Below are positions 53,990-63,817 of a DNA stretch of 64,000 nucleotides, one piece after another. Source of the DNA: Geovibrio thiophilus (GTDB taxonomy: Bacteria; Chrysiogenota; Deferribacteres; Deferribacterales; Geovibrionaceae); the NCBI RefSeq assembly GCF_004087915.1, contig NZ_CP035108.1, positions 496,001 to 560,000 on the forward strand, read 5' to 3'. The translations under genes were made by a program, and so were the position numbers. Position 1 is the stretch's first letter. Each line of letters starts with the position of its first letter. The notes beneath the pieces were generated by a model that did no database searches, was not told the origin of the DNA, and saw only the letters and a list, made by a program, of their open reading frames with translations.

Positions 53990-54906
53990 TTTGAGTATAT
54001 TTCGTCCAGTATTTCTTTTCCGCCTGCGGCGAGTATGGATTCTGCGAGTTCATAGCCTATTTCCGCGGCGTCCTGAACACTGCCCTTGTTTTCTGCTTCG
54101 ATGTATGTTTCGCCTATAAGGTCGGAAACAAGCCCCTTCATGATTATGCGGTCGCCTTCAATGACGGAATGTCCGGCTATGGGAGCCTGACATCCTCCCT
54201 CAAGCCTTCTGAGGAAGGTTCTTTCACATCTTACCCTTGTTTCTGTGGGTTCGTGGCGGAGGAAGTCGAGAAGCTGTTTGCTCTCCTTGTCGTCACTGCG
54301 GACTTCGATTCCAAGAATCCCCTGACAAACGGCGGGGAGCATGTCTTCGGCTGATATTACATCCGTAACCCTGTCGTGGTATTCAAGGCGCACAAGCCCC
54401 GCGCGGGCAAGGATTATGGCATCGTATTCACCGTCATCAAGCTTTCTCAGGCGGGTGTTCACATTGCCTCTGAGATCCTTTATCTCAAGATCGGGGCGGA
54501 GACGGGCAAGCTGAACCTTCCTGCGGAGGCTGCTTGTGCCGACTACTGCGTTCTGAGGAAGATCTGCGATTGTTTTATATTTTACGGATACGAAAGCGTC
54601 CTCCGGCGTTTCCCCTTCGGGGCTGGCGTAAAGCTCCAGACCTTCGGGAAGGAGCATGGGAACATCCTTCATGCTGTGTACGGCTATATCAGCTTCGTTT
54701 TCAAGCAGCGCCGTTTCTATTTCCTTCACGAAAAGCCCCTTGCCGCCTATTTTAGCCAGAGGCACATCGAGTATTTTATCTCCTTGAGTTTTTATGACGA
54801 GGAGTTCGCATTCGACCTTGTGCTCCTTCTCAAGCAGTGCCTTGATGTGATTAGCCTGCCACAGAGCGAGCATGCTTCCCCTTGTTGCGATTCTTACTTT
54901 TTTCAT
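53986..54906 (-). CDS. hemC: Hydroxymethylbilane synthase (porphobilinogen deaminase)
   Basis: HemC polymerises four porphobilinogens on a covalent dipyrromethane cofactor. The 306-residue protein has the N-terminal RIATRGSMLALWQA, the substrate segment VHSMKDVP, the arginine-rich GTSSLRRKVQLARLRPD and the cofactor-binding Cys in LEGGCQAPIAGHS. Length matches the family. It is coupled to hemD by overlapping stop and start. Confidence 0.96.
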   Translation of the reverse strand: MKKVRIATRGSMLALWQANHIKALLEKEHKVECELLVIKTQGDKILDVPLAKIGGKGLFVKEIETALLENEADIAVHSMKDVPMLLPEGLELYASPEGETPEDAFVSVKYKTIADLPQNAVVGTSSLRRKVQLARLRPDLEIKDLRGNVNTRLRKLDDGEYDAIILARAGLVRLEYHDRVTDVISAEDMLPAVCQGILGIEVRSDDKESKQLLDFLRHEPTETRVRCERTFLRRLEGGCQAPIAGHSVIEGDRIIMKGLVSDLIGETYIEAENKGSVQDAAEIGYELAESILAAGGKEILDEIYSK

Positions 54907-54921
54907 TATCTGTCCCCTGAT

Positions 54922-56187
54922 TTATTCTTTTAAGTCGAAAATAATTTTCACCGCTTCGTCAAGGCTGTAGTTCTCTTTGCCCGGCGCGAGGTCTTTAAGG
55001 TTGTTCAGCGGCGTGTGCAGAACCTTGTTCATGAACGCGCTGAGCAGATATTCCAGCTTCCTGCGCTCATTTGCGTCCGTGACCTTGAACTTGTCACAGA
55101 AGCGGTCGAGCTCAAGCATCCTTTTTTCATCAAAGCTTTCACGAAGCGCTTTTATCACCGGAACAATCTTCATCGATTCCACCCAGCGGTAAAAGTCTGT
55201 AACTCCGTTTTCAATATATTCCATAGCCTTAACAGCCTCTTTCTGTCGGAGCTTTTTATTTGACTCCACCACGGCTTTCAGGTCGTCTATGTCGTAAACG
55301 TAGGCGTTTTCAATATCCGCCACTGCGGGGTCTATGTCTCTCGGCACTGCTATGTCTATGAAGAACATCGGTTTGTGCTTGCGCCTGATCATAACCGGCT
55401 TGATGTCCGGCGCTTCGATCATGTAGCCGCTGGCTCCGGTGGAGGAGAGAACAATGTCCGCATGGCTGAGCTCCTCACGGAATTTATCCAGAGGTACGGC
55501 ATTTCCTCCAACCTCAGCGGCGAGCTTTTCCGCCTTTTCAAATGTTCTGTTTGTAACCGTGATGCCTCCGATGCTTGCGCTGCGGAGGTGTTTACAGGCT
55601 ATCTCGCACATTTCGCCCGCTCCGACAACGAGGGCGTGTTTGTCCTCAAGGCTTCCGAAAATTTTTGAGGCCAGCTCCACGGCTGCGGAACTGACGGAGA
55701 CGGGGTTATCGCCTATGCCTGTGTTGGTTCTTACCTTTTTAGTGGTTTTGATTACGAATTCTTCCAGCTTGCGGACGAATGTTTTCGCCGCTCCAAACTT
55801 GCGGGAGTTTTCAAAGGCATCCTTCACCTGACCGAATATCTGCGGCTCGCCCATCACGAGAGAGTCCAGCCCGCCCGCCACACGGAATATATGGCGTACA
55901 GATTCCTCACCGCAGTAAATATAAGTGTACTTACGGAGAATGCTGCGGTCGATTTTGCACTGCTCGGCTATGATATTAAGCACACTGTCCACGTTACAGA
56001 GGAAGTCATCGGTGACTATGTAGTACTCCACCCTGTTGCAGGTGGAGATCACCATAGCCTCATATATTCTGTCATTCAGGAGGATGTTTGAATAAAGCTC
56101 CTCCAGCACCGCTTCGGCAACGGCCAAAGTTTCCCGCACCTCTACAGGGGCGGTATTATGGTTAAGTCCTACAACTGCCAACTGCAT
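54922..56187 (-). CDS. hemA: Glutamyl-tRNA reductase
   Basis: HemA reduces glutamyl-tRNA to glutamate-1-semialdehyde, the first step of C5 heme synthesis. The 421-residue protein has GLNHNTAPVEVRE, the nucleophilic Cys in STCNRVEYY, GEPQIFGQVKDA and the NADPH loop VVGAGEMCEIACKHL. hemL is not in the window. The gene lies 6 bases downstream of the hemX-like gene. Confidence 0.96.
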   Translation of the reverse strand: MQLAVVGLNHNTAPVEVRETLAVAEAVLEELYSNILLNDRIYEAMVISTCNRVEYYIVTDDFLCNVDSVLNIIAEQCKIDRSILRKYTYIYCGEESVRHIFRVAGGLDSLVMGEPQIFGQVKDAFENSRKFGAAKTFVRKLEEFVIKTTKKVRTNTGIGDNPVSVSSAAVELASKIFGSLEDKHALVVGAGEMCEIACKHLRSASIGGITVTNRTFEKAEKLAAEVGGNAVPLDKFREELSHADIVLSSTGASGYMIEAPDIKPVMIRRKHKPMFFIDIAVPRDIDPAVADIENAYVYDIDDLKAVVESNKKLRQKEAVKAMEYIENGVTDFYRWVESMKIVPVIKALRESFDEKRMLELDRFCDKFKVTDANERRKLEYLLSAFMNKVLHTPLNNLKDLAPGKENYSLDEAVKIIFDLKE

Positions 56188-56193
56188 CTATAT

Positions 56194-56985
56194 TCAGCCC
56201 ATGAGAAAAAACGCGACACCGGCGTACGTTACCACTACGGAAATAAATCCCGCCAGAGTGGAGTAGGCGGTGCTTCTCGGCGTCATGCCTCTGTATTTTT
56301 TTAAATATGTTATCAAGCCGAATATCACCCATGTGATAACGGCGAAGATCATTTTCGGAAGGATGAACCCGAACCGCTCGGGCTCGTAAACTATCCACAC
56401 GAAGCCGGATATAAGCCCGACGCTGAAAAAGTAAAACCCGAGGAGCAGGTTTACCGTGGTGAGGCGGTCTATCTGATTGAGGGGCGGAAAGCGCTTGAAG
56501 ATTATCCCGAAGTTTTTCTTTTTAAGCTCTCTTTCCTGAATGAAGTACATTATGCTCGCCACGGTTGCGAACATGAAGAACGCTGTGCCGATGACAGTGA
56601 AAGGCAGGTGGATAAAAAGCCATATGCCGCTCATTTCCACTGCGTCTTTCGGGGCGGCGGAGGGGAGCACAAGCACAAGTATGCTCAGGATGATTACTAT
56701 GGGGAATATGAAAAGCCCCAGCAGCGGGCGCCTGTATTTCATGAAAAGTATAAGGTATATAAAGGTCAGAGCCAGTGAGACCATGGCGAAAAGATCGCCG
56801 AGGGAATACGACGGGAAGTGCCCGAAGTGTTTCCAGTGGGTAGCTATGCTCCCCGCGAAAAGCAGGAATGAGAGCACCGCAAAGAGATTTGTGAGGTGCT
56901 GGAGATACCTGTTCCCCAGAAAAAGATAAAGCGTGATATGTATAAAAGCGAGGATAGCCGCGCCCAGAGCAAAATCAAAGTGCAT
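56194..56985 (-). CDS. hemX: HemX/CcsA-like cytochrome c assembly membrane protein
   Basis: The 263-residue protein has eight hydrophobic segments and belongs to the HemX branch of the CcsA/ResC superfamily, with LFIHLPFTVIGTAFFMFATVASIMYFIQE (core HLPFTVIGTAFF) as the family region. The WWD heme-binding motif of true CcsA is not present; only GFVWIVYEP stands in its place. HemX in other bacteria lowers HemA levels or supports heme handling. As first gene of the hem operon, regulation of HemA is the likely role. Confidence 0.82.
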   Translation of the reverse strand: MHFDFALGAAILAFIHITLYLFLGNRYLQHLTNLFAVLSFLLFAGSIATHWKHFGHFPSYSLGDLFAMVSLALTFIYLILFMKYRRPLLGLFIFPIVIILSILVLVLPSAAPKDAVEMSGIWLFIHLPFTVIGTAFFMFATVASIMYFIQERELKKKNFGIIFKRFPPLNQIDRLTTVNLLLGFYFFSVGLISGFVWIVYEPERFGFILPKMIFAVITWVIFGLITYLKKYRGMTPRSTAYSTLAGFISVVVTYAGVAFFLMG

Positions 56986-57220
56986 TTTTTCTCCTACTCC
57001 GCCAATGATTCGTAAGTTACAAAAATTATCCTGTTTTGTGAAGCCCGAATATTATTATATAAAATTTTCCCGCTCACGTAAGCTTTTATTTTGACAGCTA
57101 CGTTTTATTTAGGTTCAGAACGGTGTAAGCATTGCCTGATCCGCTATTTTTGCTGCCGTAAATGATGTAAATATTATTTCCCATTGAAAGAGGACATGCC
57201 TTGTAGTATTTTCATCTGCT

Positions 57221-58075
57221 ATGACTTGGGAAAATATAGACTTACATCATAAAGAACTGCTGTACGAGAGGTTCCGCAATATATCGGAGCCCCTTTCCGA
57301 ATACACCTTCGCGAACATTTTTCTTTTCAGAAGAACCCACGAGTATGAAATAGGGCGCAACGGCGAGCCTGTTATCAGGGGTAAAACCTATGACGGGAAA
57401 AAATATATCCAGCCGGTTAACAATCTTCAGGCTTATTCAAAGGAAAAGCTCCTTGAACTCCAGAAGGATGCGGAGTTCTTCTTCCCCGTGTCGGAAGAGT
57501 GTCTGGCGCTGCTTGATCCTGCGACAATAGAATACACCAGTGACGAAGCCGACTCGGACTACATATACACCAGAGAAAAAATGGCAACCTACGCCGGACG
57601 CAAGCTGCACAAAAAGCGCAACCTGATGAAGCAGTTTCATGAGGAGTATGAAGGCACGAGCCGCCCAATATGCGGCGAGGTGAAAGAGGATGCACTGTAT
57701 ATCCTTGAGAAATGGCAGGATCAGGCGGATCTGCCCAAAGAGGAAACCGACTACAGAGCCTGTCTGGAAGCGCTGACACACTGCGATGAGCTTGTGCTCT
57801 GCGGTGAGATATATTACGCAAACGGCAAGCCCTGCGGGTTTATTCTGGGTGAGGAGCTGAACTCGGAGACTTATGTGATGCACTTCGCCAAGGGGCTTGT
57901 GGGCTTCAAGGGTGTTTATCAGTTTATATTCAATGAGTTCGCCAAGCATCTCCCCGAAAAATATAAATACATCAACTTTGAGCAGGATATGGGCAAGGAA
58001 AGCCTGCGCCAGTCAAAACGGAGCTACCTGCCTGATCTTCTCATGAAAAAATACAGGGTAAGGTTCAAGGGTTAG
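57221..58075 (+). CDS. DUF2156 (phosphatidylglycerol lysyltransferase C-terminal-like) protein
   Basis: The 284-residue soluble protein matches DUF2156, a duplicated GNAT-like fold related to the aminoacyl-phospholipid synthase MprF. Features include YTFANIFLFRRTHEYEI near the N-terminus, RKLHKKRNLMKQF in the linker and YINFEQDMGKESLRQSKRSYLP near the C-terminus. No membrane flippase domain is attached. It may use aminoacyl-tRNA or acyl-CoA, but the substrate is unknown. The 235-base gap upstream holds no gene and only weak AT-rich promoter candidates. Confidence 0.8.
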   Translation: MTWENIDLHHKELLYERFRNISEPLSEYTFANIFLFRRTHEYEIGRNGEPVIRGKTYDGKKYIQPVNNLQAYSKEKLLELQKDAEFFFPVSEECLALLDPATIEYTSDEADSDYIYTREKMATYAGRKLHKKRNLMKQFHEEYEGTSRPICGEVKEDALYILEKWQDQADLPKEETDYRACLEALTHCDELVLCGEIYYANGKPCGFILGEELNSETYVMHFAKGLVGFKGVYQFIFNEFAKHLPEKYKYINFEQDMGKESLRQSKRSYLPDLLMKKYRVRFKG

Positions 58076-58208
58076 AGATCAGGTATACGTCCGTCTTTTT
58101 TTCTTATTAAATCAAAGAAGTGTTAAATACTGTCACATAGTGGCTGCCTTCTCCATGTATTATCCGTCATCGCCCTATTCAAATAGGTGCTGATTAAGGA
58201 GGAGAAAG

Positions 58209-59174
58209 ATGGCTGAAACGCTTATTCAGAACAGAAGGCTTATTGAGGCAGACAGGACAGCGGTAATACCCGCTGAAGGGGAACTCCTGTACGCAACCGA
58301 CACAAAGAGACTGTACATCGGTGACGGAACCACGGCAGGCGGCATCCCTGTGGGGGGTACATTCTTTATTACGGAGGACATGACGCTGAATGTTCCTTCC
58401 GACTACGCAGACATAAACGAGGCGCTGGGCTATCTGGCATCATTCAGAATCAAAAACACGGCAACAGTCACGATACAGGTGGCTGACGGCGTGTATACCT
58501 ACACGGAAACAATACTGGTGAAGCACCCTGACGCGCAATTCATAAGAATCATCGGGAACGAAAGTGATCCGGACTCTTGTGAGATAAAAAACCCGCTGCA
58601 GACGTATATCATCCATGTCGAAAGATGCAATCTCGGCTACCTCGGCGGGTTTAAGCTCAACGGCGCAGCGGATCCGGTTAACTATCCTGAAGGGGTGGGC
58701 GTAGAAAGGCGGGGACTTCTGGTTTATTTCAATGCAAGTGTAATGATCGGCAGTATGTCTGCGGTTAACTGCCATTACGGAATTCATGTTTATATGAACT
58801 CAGTAATACGCGGCGTTAATATTACCCTGAGTTCAAACTCACACTCCGGTCTGATTGTTCAATTTAACTCAAGCGCGTCATTTGATGGCTCATGCTCTTG
58901 CAGAGATAATGCTTTTGCCGGAGTTTATGTTCACAGTAATTCAGCTTTTCAGTCCTCTGGTACAGGTACGGAAATAACGAGCAACGATGAGTATGGCATC
59001 TATATTTTATTTAACTCTATTATATCTGTAACAAATATCACTGTAACAGGGAATACTAAAAAAGATATTTATGCACTTAATGCCAGCTACGCAAGAGTTA
59101 CATCGTCTACATACGGGACACTGTCTCCGGCACTCAACGCAATCGGTAACAGTAATTCCATTATAACCGGCTGA
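58209..59174 (+). CDS. Phage tail-fibre-like protein with right-handed beta-helix (orphan)
   Basis: The 321-residue protein starts with a short head domain (IEADRTAVIPAEGELLYATD, then LYIGDGTTAGG) that is characteristic of phage tail-fibre or receptor-binding proteins (major tropism determinant type N-terminus). The rest is a Ser/Asn/Thr-rich parallel beta-helix: repeated strands such as GIHVYMNSVIRGVNIT, GLIVQFNSSASFDG, GVYVHSNSAFQSSG and GIYILFNSIISVTN stack at about 22-23 residue intervals. There is no signal peptide. AAGGAGGAG precedes the ATG and a terminator follows. No phage gene is adjacent. Confidence 0.75.
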   Translation: MAETLIQNRRLIEADRTAVIPAEGELLYATDTKRLYIGDGTTAGGIPVGGTFFITEDMTLNVPSDYADINEALGYLASFRIKNTATVTIQVADGVYTYTETILVKHPDAQFIRIIGNESDPDSCEIKNPLQTYIIHVERCNLGYLGGFKLNGAADPVNYPEGVGVERRGLLVYFNASVMIGSMSAVNCHYGIHVYMNSVIRGVNITLSSNSHSGLIVQFNSSASFDGSCSCRDNAFAGVYVHSNSAFQSSGTGTEITSNDEYGIYILFNSIISVTNITVTGNTKKDIYALNASYARVTSSTYGTLSPALNAIGNSNSIITG

Positions 59175-59191
59175 TATTTTCTGACGTAAAA

Positions 59192-59216
59192 AAAGCCGCC
59201 CTTCCGGGGCGGCTTT
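59192..59216. terminator. Bidirectional intrinsic terminator
   Basis: AAAGCCGCCC and GGGCGGCTTT form a stem around TTCCG, with A-tract before and T-rich sequence after, suiting both the plus-strand beta-helix gene and the minus-strand fabI. Confidence 0.88.
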
Positions 59217-59240
59217 CTGCTGTATTTAAAAAACTTTTTT

Positions 59241-60008
59241 TCAGATTCCGATTACGTTGTACCCGCAGTCAACATGCAGTGTTTCGCCCGTGATCATCTT
59301 TGAAAGATCACTGGCGAGGAATGCCGCAGTATCGCCCACGTCTTCGATGGTTACGTTCTGGTGCAGGGGCGAGCGCTCCTCAATGTGGGCGAGGATGTTC
59401 TTGAACCCGCCTATGCCGGAAGCGGCAAGGGTTTTGATGGGTCCGGCGGAAATGCTGTTTACTCTGATCTTTTTCTCGCCGAGGTCACATGCGAGGTAGC
59501 GGGTGGAGCATTCCAGCGCGGCTTTTGCCACACCCATGAGGTTGTAGTTGGTGACAACCTTTTCCGCTCCGAAGTAGGACATGTTGATCACGCTGCCCCA
59601 TTCGTTCATTATCGGCTCTGCCGCTTTGCAGAGGGCAACGAGAGAGTATGCGCTGATGTCCATGGAGAGCTTGAAGGCGTCTCTGGCGGTGTCGATGTAG
59701 CGTCCTTTCAGCGCTTCGCCGGGGGCGTAGGCTATGGAGTGGATGAGTATGTCTATATTGCCGAAGTCTCCGGCGATCACGCCGAAGGCTCTTTTTATAT
59801 CTTCATCACATGTCACGTCACAGGGAACACAGAGCTTCGCGCCGAGCTCCTCTGCTATGGGAACCACTCTTGATTCAAGCTTTTCGCCTGCGTAGGAGAT
59901 CGCAAGTTCCGCCCCTTCTTCCTTAAATTTTTTAGCAATGCCGTAAGCTATGCTTTTGTTGTTGGCAATGCCGAAGATAAGAGCCTTTTTTCCTGTCAGT
60001 AAGCCCAT
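59241..60008 (-). CDS. fabI: Enoyl-[acyl-carrier-protein] reductase FabI
   Basis: FabI reduces trans-2-enoyl-ACP in the last step of fatty acid elongation. The 255-residue SDR protein has the FabI loop GIANNKSIAYGIAKKF and the Tyr-x6-Lys active site in NYNLMGVAKAALE. ISAGPIKTLAASGI follows, all diagnostic of FabI rather than FabG. It follows radA by 8 bases. Confidence 0.96.
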   Translation of the reverse strand: MGLLTGKKALIFGIANNKSIAYGIAKKFKEEGAELAISYAGEKLESRVVPIAEELGAKLCVPCDVTCDEDIKRAFGVIAGDFGNIDILIHSIAYAPGEALKGRYIDTARDAFKLSMDISAYSLVALCKAAEPIMNEWGSVINMSYFGAEKVVTNYNLMGVAKAALECSTRYLACDLGEKKIRVNSISAGPIKTLAASGIGGFKNILAHIEERSPLHQNVTIEDVGDTAAFLASDLSKMITGETLHVDCGYNVIGI

Positions 60009-60016
60009 GTTGCCTC

Positions 60017-61351
60017 CTAGAATTTGTCAAGAAAGTCTGAAATATTTTTAACTGGGATTATATCAAGTTTTCCGTCAAAGTCTATCTTTTCGGGGAGGTA
60101 TGCGCGCTTTATGCCGAATTTGACCGCTTCGGTCAACCTGTTTTTGATGTTGGCAACATTCCTTGTCTCCCCCGTCAGTCCTACTTCTCCGATGAAAACA
60201 GTGTCTGTCCGAACGGGCTTTTCCCTGAATGAGGAAACTATCGCCGCGCACACTGCGAGATCGGCTGAGGTCTCGGTTATCTTTATGCCGCCGGCTATAT
60301 TCAGGTAAATGTCTGATGCGCCGAGATTCAGTCCGCCCTTTTTATCAAGTACGGCGATCAGCATGTTCAGCCTGTTGGTGTCGAACCCGTTTGCGTTGCG
60401 GCGTGAGAACTGAAAGTATGTGGGTGTTACAAGTGACTGTAACTCAACGAGAAACGCCCTTGTTCCCTCCATTACGGGGACAAGCACCTTGCCCGGCGCG
60501 TCGGATTTTGTGCTGCCGAGAAGCCCGCCGTCCGGACATTCAAGGAGTCCCTGACTGCTCATTTCAAACAGCCCGACTTCGTTTGTGGGACCGAAACGGT
60601 TTTTAACCGAGCGGAGTATTCTTATCCCTCTGGAGTAGTCTCCCTCAAAGTAAAGCACTGTATCCACAAGGTGTTCCAGAACCTTCGGTCCTGCGATATA
60701 TCCGTCCTTGGTAACCTGACCGACGATCAGAGTTGTTATCCCTTTCTGCTTCGCCGCCTCAACCATGCGGTAGGTGACATGCTTCACCTGACCGACGGTT
60801 CCCGGGGCGGAGCTGAGCTCCTCCGAAGCGATCGTCTGCACTGAATCTGCTACAATATATTCAAACTTGTCTCTGTCTGCGGCGGTGAGTATGTCCTCAA
60901 GGGAGTTTGTGGCGAGTATTGAGAGCTTATCTGTCTCTATCCCCAGCCTTTCGGCACGCATTTTTATCTGTGACGGCGATTCCTCACCGGATGCGTACAG
61001 TATCTTAGCGCCCCTTGTGCCGAGTATTCCCGCCACCTGAAGCATTATTGTTGATTTGCCTATGCCCGGCTCGCCGCCGACAAGTACAACGGAACCTTTC
61101 ACGAAGCCGCCGCCCAGAACCTGATCAAGCTCTCCGATTCCGGTTACGGTGCGGTCAACCTCCAGTCCTCTTATTGAACCGAGGAGCAGCGGCTGAACAT
61201 CACGTATCTTTGCGGAAGAGGTGATCTCGTCCTGCGGCATCTCCTCCACATAGCTGCTCCAAGCGCCGCATTCGGGGCATTTGCCTATCCATTTCGGGGA
61301 GACGCTGCCGCAGCTCTGGCAGATGTAGACCGATTTTTTCTTAGCCATCAT
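60017..61351 (-). CDS. radA: DNA repair protein RadA
   Basis: RadA is a RecA-like helicase that drives branch migration and extends recombination intermediates. The 444 residues show the N-terminal C4 zinc finger ([18 protein letters not shown]), Walker [11 protein letters not shown], the KNRFG motif ([12 protein letters not shown]) and a C-terminal Lon-like domain. The ATG at 61351 overlaps the ruvB stop (ATGA); the next codon is also ATG. ruvB and radA are co-transcribed, joining two branch-migration enzymes. Confidence 0.96.
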   Translation of the reverse strand: MMAKKKSVYICQSCGSVSPKWIGKCPECGAWSSYVEEMPQDEITSSAKIRDVQPLLLGSIRGLEVDRTVTGIGELDQVLGGGFVKGSVVLVGGEPGIGKSTIMLQVAGILGTRGAKILYASGEESPSQIKMRAERLGIETDKLSILATNSLEDILTAADRDKFEYIVADSVQTIASEELSSAPGTVGQVKHVTYRMVEAAKQKGITTLIVGQVTKDGYIAGPKVLEHLVDTVLYFEGDYSRGIRILRSVKNRFGPTNEVGLFEMSSQGLLECPDGGLLGSTKSDAPGKVLVPVMEGTRAFLVELQSLVTPTYFQFSRRNANGFDTNRLNMLIAVLDKKGGLNLGASDIYLNIAGGIKITETSADLAVCAAIVSSFREKPVRTDTVFIGEVGLTGETRNVANIKNRLTEAVKFGIKRAYLPEKIDFDGKLDIIPVKNISDFLDKF

Positions 61352-62376
61352 TCCCCCAGAAAATCATTAATGGTGAGCCCGTTTCTAGGCTCCAGATGAA
61401 GGTGCTCATAGGCAAGGCGTGTCGCCATTCTGCCTCTGGGGGTCTTTTTGACGAAGCCTTTATATATAAGGTAGGGTTCTATAACGTCCTCAATGGTGTC
61501 TCTTTCTTCAGAGAGAGTCGCCGCCAGAGTTTCCACACCCACGGGACCGCCCTCATATTTTTCGATTATGGCACGGAGGAAGCCTCTGTCGGAGGCGTCC
61601 AGTCCTTCGTTGTCTATCTCAAGGCGGAGAAGCCCCTCACGGGCTATAGCCAGATCAACAAGTCCGTTGTTGAGCACATCGGCGAAGTCACGCACACGGC
61701 GGAGAATCCTGTGGGCAATACGGGGCGTGCCCCTGCTCCTGCGGGCTATCTCAAGGGCGGCTGCATGCTCTGTCTTGAGGTTCAGTATTCTTGACGCTCT
61801 TGTGATTATGGTGGCGAGGTTTTCCTCATCATAAAACTCAAGCCGCATTATGACGCCGAAGCGGTCACGCAGGGGCGAGGTGAGAAGCCCTGCTCTGGTG
61901 GTGGCGCCCACTAGGGTGAAACTCTGGAGATCAACCTTGATCGTTCTCGCCGCAGGTCCCTGACCGATGATGATGTCGAGCTTGAAGTCTTCCATTGCGG
62001 GGTAGAGAATCTCCTCCACATTGGAGTGCAGGCGGTGGATTTCATCTATAAAGAGAACATCCCCCTCCTGAAGATTGGTGAGAATGGCTGCGAGATCGCC
62101 CGCCTTTTCTATAACGGGACCCGAGGTGGAGTTTATGTTTACGCCCAGCTCACTGGCGATTATGTATGCGAGGGTGGTTTTGCCCAGCCCGGGAGGACCG
62201 TAAAAAAGGCAGTGGTCAAGGCTCTGTCCTCTCTGCTTGGCAGCCTGAACGAAGATCCGCAGGTTTTCCTTAACCTTGTGCTGACCTATGTAGTCGTCCA
62301 GCCTCTGCGGGCGTATGTGGCTTGTGAGTACGTCCTCATCGAATTTATCTTTGGAAAAAATGTTGTCTGAATCCAT
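61348..62376 (-). CDS. ruvB: Holliday junction DNA helicase motor RuvB
   Basis: RuvB is the hexameric ATPase that pumps DNA through the RuvA-bound junction. The 342-residue protein has [18 protein letters not shown] at the start, Walker [12 protein letters not shown], Walker B DEIHRLH, arginine finger segment [18 protein letters not shown] and the C-terminal winged helix ending [13 protein letters not shown]. It is far from ruvCA and is followed by radA and fabI. Confidence 0.96.
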   Translation of the reverse strand: MDSDNIFSKDKFDEDVLTSHIRPQRLDDYIGQHKVKENLRIFVQAAKQRGQSLDHCLFYGPPGLGKTTLAYIIASELGVNINSTSGPVIEKAGDLAAILTNLQEGDVLFIDEIHRLHSNVEEILYPAMEDFKLDIIIGQGPAARTIKVDLQSFTLVGATTRAGLLTSPLRDRFGVIMRLEFYDEENLATIITRASRILNLKTEHAAALEIARRSRGTPRIAHRILRRVRDFADVLNNGLVDLAIAREGLLRLEIDNEGLDASDRGFLRAIIEKYEGGPVGVETLAATLSEERDTIEDVIEPYLIYKGFVKKTPRGRMATRLAYEHLHLEPRNGLTINDFLGE

Positions 62377-62528
62377 CGGAAAAGAATATCAGCAAAGGGA
62401 TTAAAAAGCAACAAGCCAGCAGATGCCCGCTGAATAGCTATCTTTAGTGTAAGTATATGAGAAAAAATACAGTACTTGTTTTTTGATAAGAGGTATGTAT
62501 TTTTTTATAAACAGAAGGAGGACAGCTT

Positions 62529-63557
62529 ATGGAATACAGAAAACTTGCAGGAACAGGCTTAAGTGTTCCGGTTTTCAGCTTCGGCACTGCGACTTTCGGC
62601 GGGGAAGGCGATTTTTTCAAAGCATGGGGTAATACCGATGTTCAGGGAGCAAAACGCCTTGTGGATATATGCCTTGAGCACGGGATCAATTTCTTTGACA
62701 CGGCGAACACTTACTCCCGCGGAGCATCGGAAAGAATCCTCGGCGATGCGGTGAAGGGCAGGCGCGGCGGGCTTATTCTTTCCACCAAGTCCACTTTTCC
62801 TATGGGAGACGGACCGAATGACTGCGGTTCCTTCCGCGCGAATATAATTAAGGAGTTGGAAGGTTCTCTGAAAAGGCTGGGCACTGATTATGTGGATATA
62901 TACTTCATGCACGGGTTCGATGCAACGACTCCGGTTGAAGAAACCCTGAGAACTCTTGATGATATGATTACCGCCGGAAAAATCCGCTGCATAGGCTGCT
63001 CGAACTTCTCCGGCTGGCATCTTATGAAGTCACTCTCCGCATCGGAGAAGCACGGCTGGTCAAGGTATATATTCCATCAGGTTTACTACTCCCTCGTTGG
63101 GCGTGAATATGAATGGGAGCTCATGCCCCTCGCGCTGGATCAGAAGGTTTCTGCGATGGTGTGGAGCCCTCTGGCGGGCGGCGCACTCTCCGGCAAAATC
63201 AACAGAAAGACCCCTCCGAAGGAGGGTTCAAGGTCTGCGGCGATGGACTTTGTGATCTCCTCTGAGTCAGAGTACCTTTTTAAAGCCGTGGACGCTCTTT
63301 ATGAAGTGGCTGAGGAAACAGGCAGAACTGTTCCGCAGGTGGCGCTTAACTGGGTTATAAACAGACCCTCGGTGGCGAACGTTATAATCGGAGCCCGCAA
63401 TGAACAGCAGCTTCTGGACAACTTAGGAGCAGCGGGCTGGAAGCTCACCGATGAGCAGGTTGCCAAGCTGGACGCCGCCACAAATACGAAGCCCGTCTAT
63501 CCTTACTGGCATCAGAACCAGTTTCCGATGCTTGTTCCTTCACCTCTGAAAAAATAA
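62529..63557 (+). CDS. Aldo/keto reductase
   Basis: The 342-residue TIM-barrel NADPH-dependent reductase shows the family tetrad: Asp and Tyr in FFDTANTYSRGASE, Lys in LSTKSTF and His in YFMHGFDATTP. The C-terminal coenzyme site is NVIIGARNEQQLLDNLGA. It resembles the YajO/Tas subfamily that reduces small aldehydes and ketones. RBS AGGAGG precedes the ATG and a terminator follows at 63571. Confidence 0.9.
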   Translation: MEYRKLAGTGLSVPVFSFGTATFGGEGDFFKAWGNTDVQGAKRLVDICLEHGINFFDTANTYSRGASERILGDAVKGRRGGLILSTKSTFPMGDGPNDCGSFRANIIKELEGSLKRLGTDYVDIYFMHGFDATTPVEETLRTLDDMITAGKIRCIGCSNFSGWHLMKSLSASEKHGWSRYIFHQVYYSLVGREYEWELMPLALDQKVSAMVWSPLAGGALSGKINRKTPPKEGSRSAAMDFVISSESEYLFKAVDALYEVAEETGRTVPQVALNWVINRPSVANVIIGARNEQQLLDNLGAAGWKLTDEQVAKLDAATNTKPVYPYWHQNQFPMLVPSPLKK

Positions 63558-63570
63558 TAAACAACATAGC

Positions 63571-63590
63571 AGGGCGGTTCCGACCGCCCT
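63571..63590 (+). terminator. Intrinsic terminator after the aldo/keto reductase
   Basis: AGGGCGGT, loop TCCG, ACCGCCCT and then TTTGTG. Confidence 0.85.
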
Positions 63591-63689
63591 TTTGTGATCA
63601 CATTGACCGTTATTTTGTATTGTATTCAGTCCGGTTCAGACTTATTATCTTTAAAACTGCATAAACAGTGTTTTACACCTTGATCAAGG

Positions 63690-63728
63690 GTGGGTGTTGT
63701 GCTATGTTTGCAACTTAACAATGTTTAG
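63690..63728 (+). promoter_or_regulatory. Candidate leader peptide rich in Leu and Val codons, upstream of ilvD
   Basis: A GTG-initiated frame (GTG at 63690 or 63699, TAG at 63726-63728) encodes V/M-G-V-V-L-C-L-Q-L-N-N-V. Three Leu and three Val are among twelve codons, including the rare CTA. AAGGGTGGG is upstream of the second GTG. Followed by an intrinsic terminator just before ilvD, this layout fits transcription attenuation by branched-chain amino acid supply. The peptide is too short to be certain. Confidence 0.45.
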
Positions 63729-63763
63729 CCTCCCTGAAGTAAGGGCTGGCGCAAATCTTTCTC

Positions 63764-63797
63764 AAAGCCTTGAAACCGCAGGGTTTTTAAGGCTTTT
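63764..63797 (+). terminator. Terminator hairpin in the ilvD leader (candidate attenuator)
   Basis: AAAGCCTT-g-AAACC pairs with GGTTT-tt-AAGGCTTT and is followed by TTTC. It lies about 20 bases before the ilvD start codon, after the end of the previous gene has already been terminated at 63571-63590. A second terminator between a promoter and ilvD points to regulated read-through. Confidence 0.7.
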
Positions 63798-63817
63798 TTC
63801 TACATAAGGAGAGCCTA

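Noticed and set aside
57000-57220. Strong promoter for the hemX operon or the DUF2156 gene
   Set aside because: TTGACA at about 57091 has no acceptable -10 at 16-18 bases, and minus-strand TATAAT lacks a good -35.
63660-63800. T-box riboswitch before ilvD
   Set aside because: Only ACCGC of the T-box core is present, within the terminator, and no specifier-loop architecture could be recognised.
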